A DNA stretch of 64,000 bases from positions 268,324 to 332,323 of the forward strand of contig CAWIVZ010000002.1 of NCBI GenBank assembly GCA_963839645.1, written 5' to 3'. The translations under genes were made by a program, and so were the position numbers. Positions 1-9,733 of this stretch are shown here, one piece after another; positions within the stretch are counted from its first letter, which is position 1; each line of letters begins with the position of its first letter. This stretch comes from PALSA-911 sp963839645. GTDB lineage: Bacteria > Pseudomonadota > Alphaproteobacteria > Acetobacterales > Acetobacteraceae. The notes beneath the pieces were generated by a model, which saw only the letters and a list, made by a program, of their open reading frames with translations, did not search any database and was not told the DNA's origin.

Positions 1-723
1 GAAGCATAGTCGATGGACAGATCTTCGATCAGGAAGCTGCCTGCGGTGGATGTCAGGTTGATGGTGCTTTTCAGCAGCCCGGTTACGCCATCATAGACGC
101 CGATCGAACTGGAAAAGATGTTGGAAACCAGAAAGTCCGTGCCATCGAAGGCGATCCCGGTCGCGCTGCTAGGGGCCGTGATGAACGCCGGGGTGAGTAC
201 ATTTCCGTTGAGATCGTAGATATCGTAGACCCCACAGGCATCGCATCGGTTGCCGATGAGCTTGCCGTTGAAATACTCAAGGCCGTCCATGTAATACTGG
301 GCATTGGCCAAATTTATGGTAGCGACATTGGCACCAGTGGTCGGATCTATTTTAAAGGCCTGATTGGTCCCACTGTAGTCGGCGGTCCAGAAATATGTCC
401 CATCATAGGCAATCGTGGACATGCTTGCATTTGTTGTCAGGATCGACCCAAGCGGCGCGCCGGTCGTTCGGTCCATCTTGTAAATATGCGGATCACTCAC
501 GATCGTGTAGTACAGGTCGTTCCCGACCGTGACCACACCCCGTCCGTTGCCGTTTGGCGTCGGAACGATCCGTTGATATTCCACGCCGGTGGTCGAGTTC
601 GATGTAGTGAATCGGGTTCGATCCACTCGCCGCCGAGTTTCCGTAAATCGTGTACGCGTCGGCCGCACCTGCCGTCGCCAACAAAAGTCCGGCGCCCATC
701 AGGCTACTCAACAGGGTCTTCAT
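1..723 (-). CDS. secreted beta-propeller-like protein, partial, with apparent frameshift
   Basis: The start is the ATG at 723, chosen because GGAG lies about 9 bases upstream; an earlier ATG at 738 lies across that site. The first 25 or so residues form a signal peptide (MKTLLSSLMGAGLLLATAG, cleavage near AADA). About 35 codons in, near 605-630, the reading frame jumps. In the new frame the protein continues uninterrupted to the window edge with repeated segments of the type 'FKIDPTTGANVATINL', 'GIAFDGTDFLVSN' and 'GVYDGVTGLLKSTINL', which look like blades of an NHL/YVTN-type propeller. The C-terminus lies outside the window; such proteins in related bacteria often end in a PEP-CTERM anchor, but that cannot be seen here. 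The precise family is not recognised. The frameshift may be a sequence error. Confidence 0.6.
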
Positions 724-1424
724 GGTTCTCAACTCCATTCCGCTATGTTTCTAGCCAAGTTCTACCCATTGGACAGGCACTCTCACGCGAGGCCGCGATA
801 TCGCGGGGGGAAGCCTGTCAGGTGTTGATGAAGCATCGGCCCTGACGCCCCACGCGATTGGCCGGCCCCTCCGCCTCTACGAGGCCGCCTGCAGGTTCGA
901 TCAGCATTCACAATGCGGATCGTCCCTTGGAAAGATGCGCACTTTTGATAAAGTTAAGCGACTCTTTATTACAAGTATCACGAATTAGTGATTTGATAAA
1001 TTAATTTAATATCATTTTTTGGCGTTTCTCCCATCGAAGTGGTATTTGTGGTACCTCTGGGTTGCGGCAAGCTCACGATGGGTGCACGAAATGTTACTGA
1101 ACGCGACGTGCGCCGGGTGATCGGCGTCATCGTGTCCGTCGCACCTCAGTCTTGCGGAATCGGTCGGATAAACGGCAATGGCCATTGGTGCCGGTAGCGC
1201 GATCGACTGGCGTCCTCCGAGCTGGACGAACCGTCCGCCCCACCCCTCTGACTGGCGGTGCTTCGCCCGTCCAATCCTGCGTTTGCAGTACATCGACTGC
1301 TTGCCGAAGGGTCCCACGGGATCAAACCATCCTGCCGAGTTGATCCAGATCAGCAACTCCGCGAGCCAAAAAACCTAGGGTCTTGCCCAAGGAAATCGAA
1401 TCCCAAAAAAAGAGGGACGGAACC
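724..1424. other. intergenic region between divergent genes
   Basis: This 700-base gap separates the divergently read secreted propeller protein and the papain-like protease gene. The stretch 940-1020 is markedly AT-rich compared with the rest of the window and contains a small inverted repeat (ATCAC 977-981 and GTGAT 988-992), so it probably holds promoters or an operator for the minus-strand gene. Bases 1040-1380 are GC-rich, with short open frames on both strands, but none has a convincing ribosome site or protein-like composition. I see no supported gene here. Confidence 0.4.
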
Positions 1425-3371
1425 ATGGCGACGGTCAAGGATCTGAAATCAACCCTGATTGCCAACAAAGCCAGCTGGTCGGTGCATGAGCGGCTGCTCG
1501 ACAACATGGAGCTGCCAAGGTTCCATGGTGGCGCGCTGAAGGAACAGCTTACTCTCAGCAGCCGCGTCAAAGCATTGGATTTCAAGGCGTTGCTGGCCGT
1601 GCAGCCAAACAATCCGTTCATTCTGGAACGGCGGATCGCGCGGGAGTTCGTGCCGCAAACGCTCGTCGCGCGGGAGTTCCGGCGGGGCTCGGCGCAGGTG
1701 ATGGCGCCGGGGTTTGGCGCCCCGCCGCCCGCCGGCGGGCCGGCGGCCAGCGTGGATTGGCGCAACCGGTGGGGCTGGCCGTGGATTACAACAATCCGTG
1801 ATCAGAACGGCTGCGAGGCGTGCTGGTGCTTTGCCGCCGTGGCGCTGGTCGAGGCGATGGTGCGCATCGAGCATTGCGTCTGGCCGTGGATTTCCGAAGG
1901 CGATGTGCACAAGGGCATGGGCAGCCATTGTTGCGACTGCGGCAACTCCGGCGCCGCGCTGGACTGGATCAAGGCCCATGCGGCGGCTGATCCGGACTGC
2001 TTCGCCTGGCCGGTCACGGCATCGGGCTGCTCGGGCTGCGGCGGCACCGGCGGCGGGCCGTATGATGGGGTGGCCTATACCCCCACCGCGGATCGCTCCG
2101 GCCGTTCGGTGCGCATTCCTGCCTATACCAATGTTGGCAGCGTCGCGGACCAGAAGACCTGGCTGGATACGGTCGGCCCGATCATCACCTACATCACCAT
2201 CTACGAGGATTTCGGCTCGGTCGGGTCCGGCATCTACAGGAAACAGGCGACGATCGGCGGCCATACGAACACCGCGCTCGGCGGTCACCTGATGCTGGTG
2301 GTCGGCTACAATGACAGCCAGCAATGCTGGATCGTGAAGAATTCCTGGGGCACCGCCTGGGGGCAGAACGGCTTCGGGCGGATCGGCTATGGCGAGGCCG
2401 ACATCGACACCTATGCCAAGATCGGCCTGCAGGGAACCAACCCCGATCCCTGGACCAAGCGGCGCCTGCACAACGGCGGCATGCTGGAAAGCGGCAACGG
2501 CGCCTCGCACCGAAATTTCGAACTGCTCACCACCGCGCCGGGTTCACAGATACGCCATTGGTGGCGGGACAATTCGGCCGCCGGCTTCCCCTGGCACACG
2601 GCCTCCACCTTCGGCAACGACGCCGCCGCCTGCCCCACGTTCATCTCCACGACCTTCAACCGCAACTTCGAATCCGTGCACCTGACCACCGGCCACCGGC
2701 TGCATCACTGGTATTTCGACCAGGGCGGCGGGGCCTGGCACGACGGCGGCGTGTTCGGGCCGACGGATGCCGCGGGGATGCCAGGCTTCATCCAGGGCAA
2801 TTACGGCGCCCCGGGGAATTTCGAGGTCGTGGTGCGGACCGCGGACAGCAAGCTCAATCATTGGTGGCGCGGCGGCGGCTGGCATGATGGCGGGCGCTTC
2901 GGGGCGAATGTCGCCCTGAGCGGCCCTTCCCTCATCCAGAGCCACTATTATTCCAAGGGGAACTTCGAACTGGTCTGCGTCCTGAATACCGGGCAGATGC
3001 AGCATTGGTGGCGCGACAACGACCACGGCATGGTCTGGCACAGCACCGCGACATTCGGCGCCGGCGTCTACAGCCCGCCCTGCATGATCGAGGGCCAGTA
3101 CGGAGCGGCCAATGAAAAGAGCGTCGGCAATTTCGAACTCTGCGTCGCCGTCGGCGGCCACGTGCAGCATTGGTGGCGGGCCAATGGCAGCGACGGGCTG
3201 TGGCGCAACAGCGCCACGTTCGGCCACGACGTGCAGGCCGTGGTGGCGCTGGTCGAAGGCAGCTACGGCTTCAACCTTGAGGTGGTTGTGCTGCGCACTG
3301 ACCATAAGTTGCAGCATTACTGGCGCGACGGCGGCGGCTGGCACGAAGGACCGGCCTTTGGCAGCGTCTGA
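1425..3371 (+). CDS. papain-like (C1 family) cysteine peptidase with C-terminal propeller repeats
   Basis: A 648-residue protein starting at ATG 1425, preceded by GAGGGA; a longer TTG start at 1383 lacks such a site. Residues 1-108 look like a propeptide and no signal peptide is visible. Residues 110-340 are a papain fold with the full catalytic set: oxyanion Gln127 and nucleophile Cys133 in 'QNGCEACW', His288 in 'GGHLMLVVGY', Asn306 in 'WIVKNSWG'. The domain is rich in extra cysteines (HCCDCG, GCSGCGG). From about residue 370 to the end there are six repeats of roughly 50 residues with the pattern NFE-V...HWWRD...WH...FG. These resemble PLL-type or tectonin-like lectin propellers, so the C-terminus probably binds glycans or forms a propeller. 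The export route is unclear. The inhibitor-like gene downstream overlaps its stop codon. Confidence 0.85.
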   Translation: MATVKDLKSTLIANKASWSVHERLLDNMELPRFHGGALKEQLTLSSRVKALDFKALLAVQPNNPFILERRIAREFVPQTLVAREFRRGSAQVMAPGFGAPPPAGGPAASVDWRNRWGWPWITTIRDQNGCEACWCFAAVALVEAMVRIEHCVWPWISEGDVHKGMGSHCCDCGNSGAALDWIKAHAAADPDCFAWPVTASGCSGCGGTGGGPYDGVAYTPTADRSGRSVRIPAYTNVGSVADQKTWLDTVGPIITYITIYEDFGSVGSGIYRKQATIGGHTNTALGGHLMLVVGYNDSQQCWIVKNSWGTAWGQNGFGRIGYGEADIDTYAKIGLQGTNPDPWTKRRLHNGGMLESGNGASHRNFELLTTAPGSQIRHWWRDNSAAGFPWHTASTFGNDAAACPTFISTTFNRNFESVHLTTGHRLHHWYFDQGGGAWHDGGVFGPTDAAGMPGFIQGNYGAPGNFEVVVRTADSKLNHWWRGGGWHDGGRFGANVALSGPSLIQSHYYSKGNFELVCVLNTGQMQHWWRDNDHGMVWHSTATFGAGVYSPPCMIEGQYGAANEKSVGNFELCVAVGGHVQHWWRANGSDGLWRNSATFGHDVQAVVALVEGSYGFNLEVVVLRTDHKLQHYWRDGGGWHEGPAFGSV

Positions 3372-3684
3372 GATCCGCCTGCGGGCCGGTGAGGTTTACC
3401 GGGTGGTCCTCGGCGGCCTTGCAAGCGCCGGCTATGTCTGGGGGGAGGCCATCGAGGGTTCGTCCGGGGTCGTCCGGCTGGCGATGGAGACGGCGGAAGG
3501 CCCCGCGCCTCCCCCGCCCGCGCCTGGCGGCCCGCCCCCCGGCACCTCCAGCCGCGACCAGGCCTATCTGATCACCGCCATCAAGCCGGGGCAGGCGCGG
3601 GTGCGCTTCTATCTCCACCGCCCCTGGGAGCGGGACAAGCCGCCGTTGCGAGAAGTGATCGTCGACGTCACCGTGACCCCCTGA
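3358..3684 (+). CDS. chagasin-like (I42) cysteine peptidase inhibitor
   Basis: A 108-residue protein in a different frame that overlaps the last 14 bases of the peptidase gene. The proposed start is TTG 3358, with AAGGA about 8 bases upstream inside the peptidase gene. The sequence matches the chagasin/I42 inhibitor pattern: a first loop with conserved 'AGYVW' (family NPTTGYxW), a middle loop that is unusually proline- and glycine-rich (residues 45-62), and the diagnostic 'HRPWE' third loop before the final strands. Members of this family plug the active site of papain-like enzymes. Its overlap with a papain-like peptidase gene suggests it restrains that enzyme in the producing cell. No signal peptide is visible from this start, so an intracellular protective role is the simplest reading. 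The start codon is an inference. Confidence 0.72.
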   Translation: MAASEIRLRAGEVYRVVLGGLASAGYVWGEAIEGSSGVVRLAMETAEGPAPPPPAPGGPPPGTSSRDQAYLITAIKPGQARVRFYLHRPWERDKPPLREVIVDVTVTP

Positions 3685-3718
3685 CGGACAGGCCGGCCCA
3701 CACACCGCGCGCGGGAGG

Positions 3719-4315
3719 TTACTCCAGCAGCAGCGGCACCATCGAGGCCACCAGCAGCACCGCCATCGCCACGTTGAACGCCCGCAACTGGTGCGGCGCT
3801 CTCAGAATCCGGGCCGTGCCGCTGCCCAGCATCGCCCAGGGCAGGATGCAGGGCACGGCGATGATGAAGAACACCCCGGCAATCCGCGCCGCCTCCAGCC
3901 CCAGCGGCCGTCCGGGCACCACGAACTCCCCGGCCGCGGCCAGCGCGATCATCCAGGCCTTCGGGTTCACCCACTGGAACAGCGCCGCGCCGATGAACCC
4001 CAGCGGCGGACGCTTCCGGCCATCCAGCGCCACCGGCGGGGCGGTGGCGATCTTCCAGGCCAGGTACAGCAGCCAAACCGCGCCGCCCCATTGCAGCACC
4101 GGGTGCAGCCAGGGCAACCCCGTCACCACCCCGCCCAGCCCGGCGGCGACGATCGCCAGCATCAGCGTGAAGCCGATGGCGATGCCGGCGATATGCGGCA
4201 CCGTGTCGGTGATCCCGTGATTGGCCGCCGCCGCCGCCACCATCAAATTGTTCGGCCCCGGCGTGATGGTCATCGCCACGGAGAATCCGACCAGCGGCCA
4301 GAAGTCGGTGTTCAT
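3719..4315 (-). CDS. LysE/RhtB family amino-acid exporter
   Basis: A 198-residue inner-membrane protein with about six hydrophobic segments. It carries the family's early motif 'MTITPGPNNLMV' near residue 15 and 'WVNPKAWMIAL' in the central part, both typical of LysE/RhtB transporters that export amino acids. The start ATG overlaps the TGA stop of the D-aminoacylase gene as ATGA, so the two are translationally coupled. It is the last gene of the hyuA-hyuB-aminoacylase-lysE operon. From this context it may export an excess or unwanted amino acid released by the aminoacylase, but the substrate cannot be told from sequence. Confidence 0.9.
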   Translation of the reverse strand: MNTDFWPLVGFSVAMTITPGPNNLMVAAAAANHGITDTVPHIAGIAIGFTLMLAIVAAGLGGVVTGLPWLHPVLQWGGAVWLLYLAWKIATAPPVALDGRKRPPLGFIGAALFQWVNPKAWMIALAAAGEFVVPGRPLGLEAARIAGVFFIIAVPCILPWAMLGSGTARILRAPHQLRAFNVAMAVLLVASMVPLLLE

Positions 4316-5766
4316 CCGCGGTTGCGCGAAACCAGCCGCCCGGCCCGCGCCGCCGTCGCGCCCTGGCCGTACACGTAGGCCGACTGGCCGTTGATCCAGG
4401 TTTCCAGAATGCCGTCGGAGACCTGGATCGGGTTTTCGTAGGTCGCCGCGTCGCGCACCGTGGCCGGGTCGAACAGCACCAGATCGGCATAGGCACCCAC
4501 CCGGATCACGCCGCGATCGGTCATGCCGAACACCTCGGCCGTGCGCGAGGTCATCTTGCGCACCGCCTCCTCCAGGCTGAACAGCCCGAGATCGCGGGAA
4601 TAATGGCCGAGCACGCGCGGGAACGTGCCCCACAGGCGGGGATGCGGGTAGCTGTCATGCGGCAGGCCGTCGCTGCCGACGATGGCGCGCGGATGGGCGA
4701 GGATGCGCTGCACGTCGGCCTCCTCCATCTGGTAGAAGATCGCCCCGGCCGGCGAGATCTTCTCGCCCGCCTGCTTCAGGGTCAGGCCCCACTCGGCCGC
4801 CAGGTCGTGCAGGAAACGCCCGGCCACTTCCGGGTTCGGCACCGACCAGGTGATGCGCACCGGCACGTCCGGGCGCACCCGGTCCGGCATCAGCACGGTG
4901 GAGCCGGCGGGATAGGGATAGACGTCGAAATCGACCTTCTGGCGCAAGGCCGCGCGGTCGATGGCCGGCAGGGTTTCCACGCTGCGGCCGAAATTCTCCG
5001 GCATCGAGCATTTGTGGTGGCTGATCAGCACCGGCGCGCCCACGTCGCGGCCGATCTTCAGCGTCTCCTCGATCGACAGCATCACGTCGTTCGCCTCGTC
5101 GCGCATATGCGTCACGTAGATGCCGCCGGCGGCGCGCAGCGCCTCGGCGACCGCGATCACCTCGGAGGTCGGCGCATGCATGTTGGGCGGATAATAGAGG
5201 CCGGTGGAGAAGCCCGAGGCGCCTTCGGCCAGGGCCGCTGCCAGCCGGGCCTGCATATGGGCCGCTTCCTTGTCGGTGGCGGCGCGCAGCGTGTCGCCGT
5301 TCATCGCCTCCACCCGCAACGACATGTGGCCGATCAGCGCATAGGTGTTCACCGGCGACGGATCGCTGGCCAGCCGCTCGGCGTATTCGGCGAAACTGTC
5401 GAAGGTCCACCAGCTTTCGTCGCCCAGCAGATCCAGCGGCGGCTGTGGGCGGGACTTCATGCGCACCGGGCTGAGGCTGATGCCGCAATTGCCGACCACC
5501 ACCGTGGTCACGCCCTGCGACATCTTGCACAGCATGCATTCGGGCCCGCAGAGCACCGCGCGGTCGTCATGCGTATGGGCATCGATGAAGCCGGGAGCCA
5601 GCGCCTTGCCGGTGGCGATCACTTCGCGGTCCGCGGTGGCCGACCCCAGATCGCCGATCGCGGCGATGCGGTCGCCGGTGACGCCGACATCGCCCTGGAA
5701 ACGCGGGTTGCCGGAGCCGTCGAAGATGGTGGCGTCGCGGATGATCAGGTCGCAGCGCAGGCTCAT
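4312..5766 (-). CDS. N-acyl-D-amino-acid deacylase (D-aminoacylase family amidohydrolase)
   Basis: A 484-residue amidohydrolase-superfamily enzyme expected to hydrolyse N-acyl-D-amino acids in the cytoplasm. It shows the metal site 'DAHTHDD' near residue 65, 'VGNCGIS', 'YYPPNMHAPTSEV', 'THMRDEA', 'ISHHKC' and 'VGSDGLPHD', all in the order usual for D-aminoacylases. The length is normal and the frame is intact. The start ATG overlaps the stop of the hydantoinase B gene (ATGA), and its own stop overlaps the exporter start. A second, only distantly similar family member lies at 28321-30042. The acyl and amino-acid preference is unknown. Confidence 0.9.
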   Translation of the reverse strand: MSLRCDLIIRDATIFDGSGNPRFQGDVGVTGDRIAAIGDLGSATADREVIATGKALAPGFIDAHTHDDRAVLCGPECMLCKMSQGVTTVVVGNCGISLSPVRMKSRPQPPLDLLGDESWWTFDSFAEYAERLASDPSPVNTYALIGHMSLRVEAMNGDTLRAATDKEAAHMQARLAAALAEGASGFSTGLYYPPNMHAPTSEVIAVAEALRAAGGIYVTHMRDEANDVMLSIEETLKIGRDVGAPVLISHHKCSMPENFGRSVETLPAIDRAALRQKVDFDVYPYPAGSTVLMPDRVRPDVPVRITWSVPNPEVAGRFLHDLAAEWGLTLKQAGEKISPAGAIFYQMEEADVQRILAHPRAIVGSDGLPHDSYPHPRLWGTFPRVLGHYSRDLGLFSLEEAVRKMTSRTAEVFGMTDRGVIRVGAYADLVLFDPATVRDAATYENPIQVSDGILETWINGQSAYVYGQGATAARAGRLVSRNRG

Positions 5767-7491
5767 GCGCGTAACTCCTTGGTGGCGGTGTCGTCGATGA
5801 TGCCGTCGGTATCTACCGCGACCTTGTACAGCGCGCGAGCATTGGCGACCGACACCAGCCCTGCGCGCACATCGGCTGCGACGCGGGCCGGATCGCGCTC
5901 GTCCGGCGGACCGAGGCCGCCGCCGCCGGGCAGTTGCAGGATCAGGCGCTCGCCATCGGGAATGATCTGCAAGCCCTTGGTGCGCAGATTCTTGCCGCCC
6001 TTCTCCGCCACCACGCCGGGGGCGCCTGGCAGGCCCCCTTCCCTTCCCTTCGGCGCGTTGGCGATGCGGTCGAAGCTGGCGTTCACGGCGAATTCCAGAT
6101 CGCCCTTGCCGGCGATTTCCATGATCTGCCCCAGCCCGCCGCGGGTGCGCCCGGCGCCGCCGCTGTCCTCGCGCAGTTCCTTGCGCCAGATGATGATGGG
6201 GGCGACGTTCTCCGTCGCCTCCACCGGCATGGTGCGCACGCCGGAGGGAAACGCCGTCGCGTCCAGCCCGTCCAGCGTCGGGCGGGCGCCGGTGCCGCCG
6301 GAGTTGAAGGTGATGATCTCGAAATCCGGCAGCACCGGCTTGTTGCCGCGCGCCTGGCCGGAAATGCCGGAACCGCCGCGCAAGGGCGGGTTCCACAGGG
6401 AGGACGCGCCCTCGGCGGCGACGCGGGCCGGGATGGTCTGGTGCAGGCAGCCCATCATCAGGTCGGGCAGCAGATGGCCGATGACGTGGCGCACCGACAC
6501 CGGATACGGGTGTGGCGCATTGAGGATGCAGCCTTCCGGGATCTTCATGCGGAACGGCGCCAGCGAAGCCCAGTTGTTCGGGATCTCCGGCGCGATCACC
6601 ACCTTCAGCCCGAAGCAGGCATAGGCGCGGGTATACGCCGCCGGCACGTTGATCCCGCGCGTGGAACAGCCGGAGGTGCCGGCATAATCCACCTCGATCG
6701 CGTCATCGAGGATGGTCATCTCCGCCTTCAGCGTCACCGGTTCGTCATAGCCGTCCGAGCTGATTTCGTTGCGGTAGATGCCACGGCCGATCTTTGCCGA
6801 TCTCCGCTACCGTGGCCCGGTGGGAACTGTCGAAGATGAAGGCGGCCAGCGGGTCGAGGCTGTCCATCTCGAACTCGTCCATCATCTGCACCAGCCGCCG
6901 CGCTCCCGCGTCGTTGCAGGCGCACAGCGAATAGATGTCGCCTTCCAGTTCCACCGGCAGGCGGGAGCCGGCGCGCATGAAATCGAAGAAGGTCTCGTTC
7001 GGCTGGCCCTGGTCGAAGCATTTTACCCGCGGGATGTACATCCCCTCCTCGTAGACCGAGCGGCCTTCCGGCCCCATGCCGAGGCCGCCGACATCGATGA
7101 CGTGCGCGGTGTTGGCGAACAGCCCGACGATCTGGCCGTTGCGGAAGGCCGGAGTGACAACGGTGAGGTCGTGCAGATGCCCGGTGCCGAGCCAGGGATC
7201 GTTGGTGATGTAATGATCGCCTTGCTTCATCGTCTCGGCCGGGAATTTCGCCAGGAAGTGCCCCACGCTCTCGGCCATGGAATTCACGTGACCGGGCGTG
7301 CCGGTGACGGCCTGGGCCATCATCCGGCCTTGCAGGTCGAAGATGCCGGCGGACAAATCGCCGGCTTCGCGCACGGTGGTGGAAAAGGCGGTGCGGATCA
7401 TGATCTGCGCCTGCTCCTCCACCACGGCGATCAGGCGGTTCCACATGATCTGGCGATGGATCTTGGCTAATGCGCCGGTTTCGTTCGACAT
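5763..7491 (-). CDS. hyuB: hydantoinase/oxoprolinase subunit B (HyuB), apparent frameshift
   Basis: About 575 residues in total, the normal length for HyuB/N-methylhydantoinase B, which together with HyuA opens hydantoin or 5-oxoproline rings using ATP. The N-terminal part carries 'QIMIRTAFSTTVREAGDLSAG' characteristics and 'FANTAHVIDVGG'. The C-terminal part has 'ILDDAIEVDYAGTS' and a glycine-rich 'LPGGGGLGPP' end. The frame breaks at AAA (TTT on the plus strand, 6793-6795): removing one A gives 'AEIGKIGRGIYRNEISSDG', which joins both halves. The start ATG at 7491 overlaps the hyuA stop as TGATG; a GTG at 7494 is an alternative. The break is probably a sequence error. Confidence 0.85.
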
Positions 7492-9579
7492 CACGCCGTC
7501 TCCCGCACGAGTTCGATATAGCCCAGGCCATTGATGCTGGCCGTCCAGCCGATGCCGACCAGGGTCGAGGTTTCGTCCTCGGCAACGATCGCCGGGCCGG
7601 ACAGGCGCGCGCCTGGTTGCAGGTCGGCGCGGTCGTAGATCGCCCAGGGCGACACCTCCCCGGTCACGCTGTCGCGCACCGCCTGGGTGCGCACCACCAC
7701 CGCTTCCGGCGCGAACAGCGCATCGTCGCCGGGCACCGGCGGCACGTCTTCCTCCTCGGCCAGCGTGGCGACCACCACGGCGTAGCTCATGATCTCCACA
7801 TCCGATCCCGGCACCGGCCGGTCGTAGAAGCGGGTGTATTCGCGGTCATAGGCGGCACGGATGGCGGCAACGTCGTTCTCCGTCAGCGGGCGGGCGGGCA
7901 AAGGCACCGGGATTTCATGGCCCTGGCCGACATAGCGCATATAGGCGATGCGGGTCTGCGTCGTCGGGCGCGCCAAAGCTGCCCTGTTCCACCACGCCCA
8001 TCGCCTCGGTTTCCATTTCGGCAAGCAGATCATTGACCGCGCCGACGTCGAAGCTGGAGAAGCGCTGATACAGGCTGCGGACAACCTCATAGCCCACCGG
8101 CGCGCGCAGGAAGCCGATGGCGCTGCCGACGCCGGCGCCGGAGGGCACCAGCACCCGGGAAATGCCGATCTTTTCGGCGACCCGGCAGGCATGCACCGGC
8201 CCGCCGCCGCCAAACGCGATCAGGGTGCGGCCTTCATAGGTTTTGCCGGATTCGATCGCGTGCACACGGGCGGCGTTGGCCATGTTCTCATCCACCATCT
8301 CCACCACCGCCAGCGCCGCCATCGAGGCATCGAGGCCGAGCGCGCCGCCCACCTTCGCCGCCAGGGCGTTGCGGGCCGCCGTTTCGTCCAGTTGCATCGT
8401 GCCACCGGCGAAGCGGGACGGATCGTAGCGCCCGAGCGCCAGATTGGCGTCGGTCACCGCCGGATAGGCGCCGCCGCGGCCATAGCAGGCCGGACCCGGA
8501 TCGGCCCCCGCGCTTTCCGGCCCGACGCCGATGCGCCCGAGGCTGTCGACATGGGCAATGGAGCCGCCACCGGCGCCGATCTCCACCATCTCGATCACCG
8601 GAATGCGCAACGGCAATCCCGATCCCTTGCGAAACCGCCCGACGCGGGCGACCTCGAAGCTGCGGGAGGTTTGCGGCTTGTAGTCGTCGATCAGGCAGAT
8701 CTTCGCCGTCGTGCCGCCCATGTCGAAGGACAGCACGTTCTCGATGCCGCATTCGCGCGCGATATGGGCGGAGAAGATCGCCCCGCCGGCCGGCCCGCTT
8801 TCCACCAGGCGGATCGGGAAGCGGCAGGCGGTTTCGATCGTGGTCAGGCCACCGCCGGACAGCATCAGGAAGATCGGCGCGGCCACGCCCATCGCCGCCA
8901 GATCGGCTTCCAGCCGGCGCAGATAGCGCGCCATCATCGGCTGCACATAGGCGTTGGCCGCGGTGGTGGAGAAGCGCTCCCACTCCCGCATCTCCGGCGA
9001 AACCTCCGAGGACAGCGAGATCGGCACGTCCGGCAGCGCGTGGCTCAGGATGTCGTGCACGCGGCGCTCGTGCACGGAATTGACGAAGCCGTGCAGCAGG
9101 CCGACGGCGATGCTCTCCACCTCCTCGCGCACCAGCACCGGCACCAGGGCGCGCACCGCGTCCTCGTCCAGCGGGCGCAGCACGCGGCCCTCGTTGTCCA
9201 GCCGCTCGGGCACGGTCAGGCGCAGATGGCGGGGCACCAGGGGTTCGGGCAGGACGATGTTGAGGTCGTACTGGTCGTAGCGGCTCTCATTGCCCATCGC
9301 CAGAACGTCGCGGAAGCCTTCCGTGGTGACCAGGGCGGTGCGCGCGCCCTTGCGCTCGATCACCGCATTGGTGGCAAGCGTCGTGCCGTGCACGAGGATC
9401 GAAATGTCCGATGCCTGCAGGCCGGAGGCGAACAGGATGGTCCGCACGCCTTCCATCACCCCCTGTTCGGGTGCGGCCGGGGTGGTGAGAACCTTGGTGG
9501 TGGTGCGCTTTCCCGCGTGCTCGATCGCGAGGTCGGTGAAGGTGCCGCCAATGTCGACGGCAAGACGAGCTGAAGCCAT
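7491..9579 (-). CDS. hyuA: hydantoinase/oxoprolinase subunit A (HyuA), apparent frameshift
   Basis: About 695 residues, the expected size of HyuA, the ATPase-fold partner of HyuB. The N-terminus has 'AVDIGGTFTDLA', the phosphate-binding strand of the ASKHA fold; the middle has 'VESGPAGGAIFSA', 'SFDMGGTTAKICL' and 'IGAGGGSIA'; the C-terminal third has 'FGGGGPVHACRVAEK'. A one-base excess near 7966-7968 (GGG on the plus strand, CCC in the gene) breaks the frame, and removing one C joins 'GSFGAP' to 'TTQTRIAYMRY'. It is the first gene of a four-gene minus-strand operon. Relation to N-methylhydantoin, acetophenone carboxylase or oxoprolinase substrates cannot be decided from sequence. Confidence 0.87.
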
Positions 9580-9733
9580 GCGATATCTGTTCCTGTTCGG
9601 GGTCGGCCCATACAACCGCGCCGGGGAAAATGTGACAAGGCCGGGCGGCAAATCCGGCCGGGCCCCTATCGGCTGCGGCTTCTATCGCGATAGGCTCGCG
9701 CCATCCCCGCCCCTGCCGCAGACCGAGGTTCCC

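Noticed and set aside
1012..1356. Possible small genes in the 724-1424 gap
   Set aside because: No ribosome site, skewed composition and no matching family pattern on either strand.
4603..6624. Long plus-strand open frame (about 670 codons) opposite the D-aminoacylase and hyuB genes
   Set aside because: Composition is His/Arg/Gly-rich with no family motifs. It is the antisense shadow of conserved genes, common in GC-rich DNA.
7948..9573. Plus-strand open frame opposite hyuA
   Set aside because: It mirrors the hyuA codons and has no ribosome site or recognisable domain.
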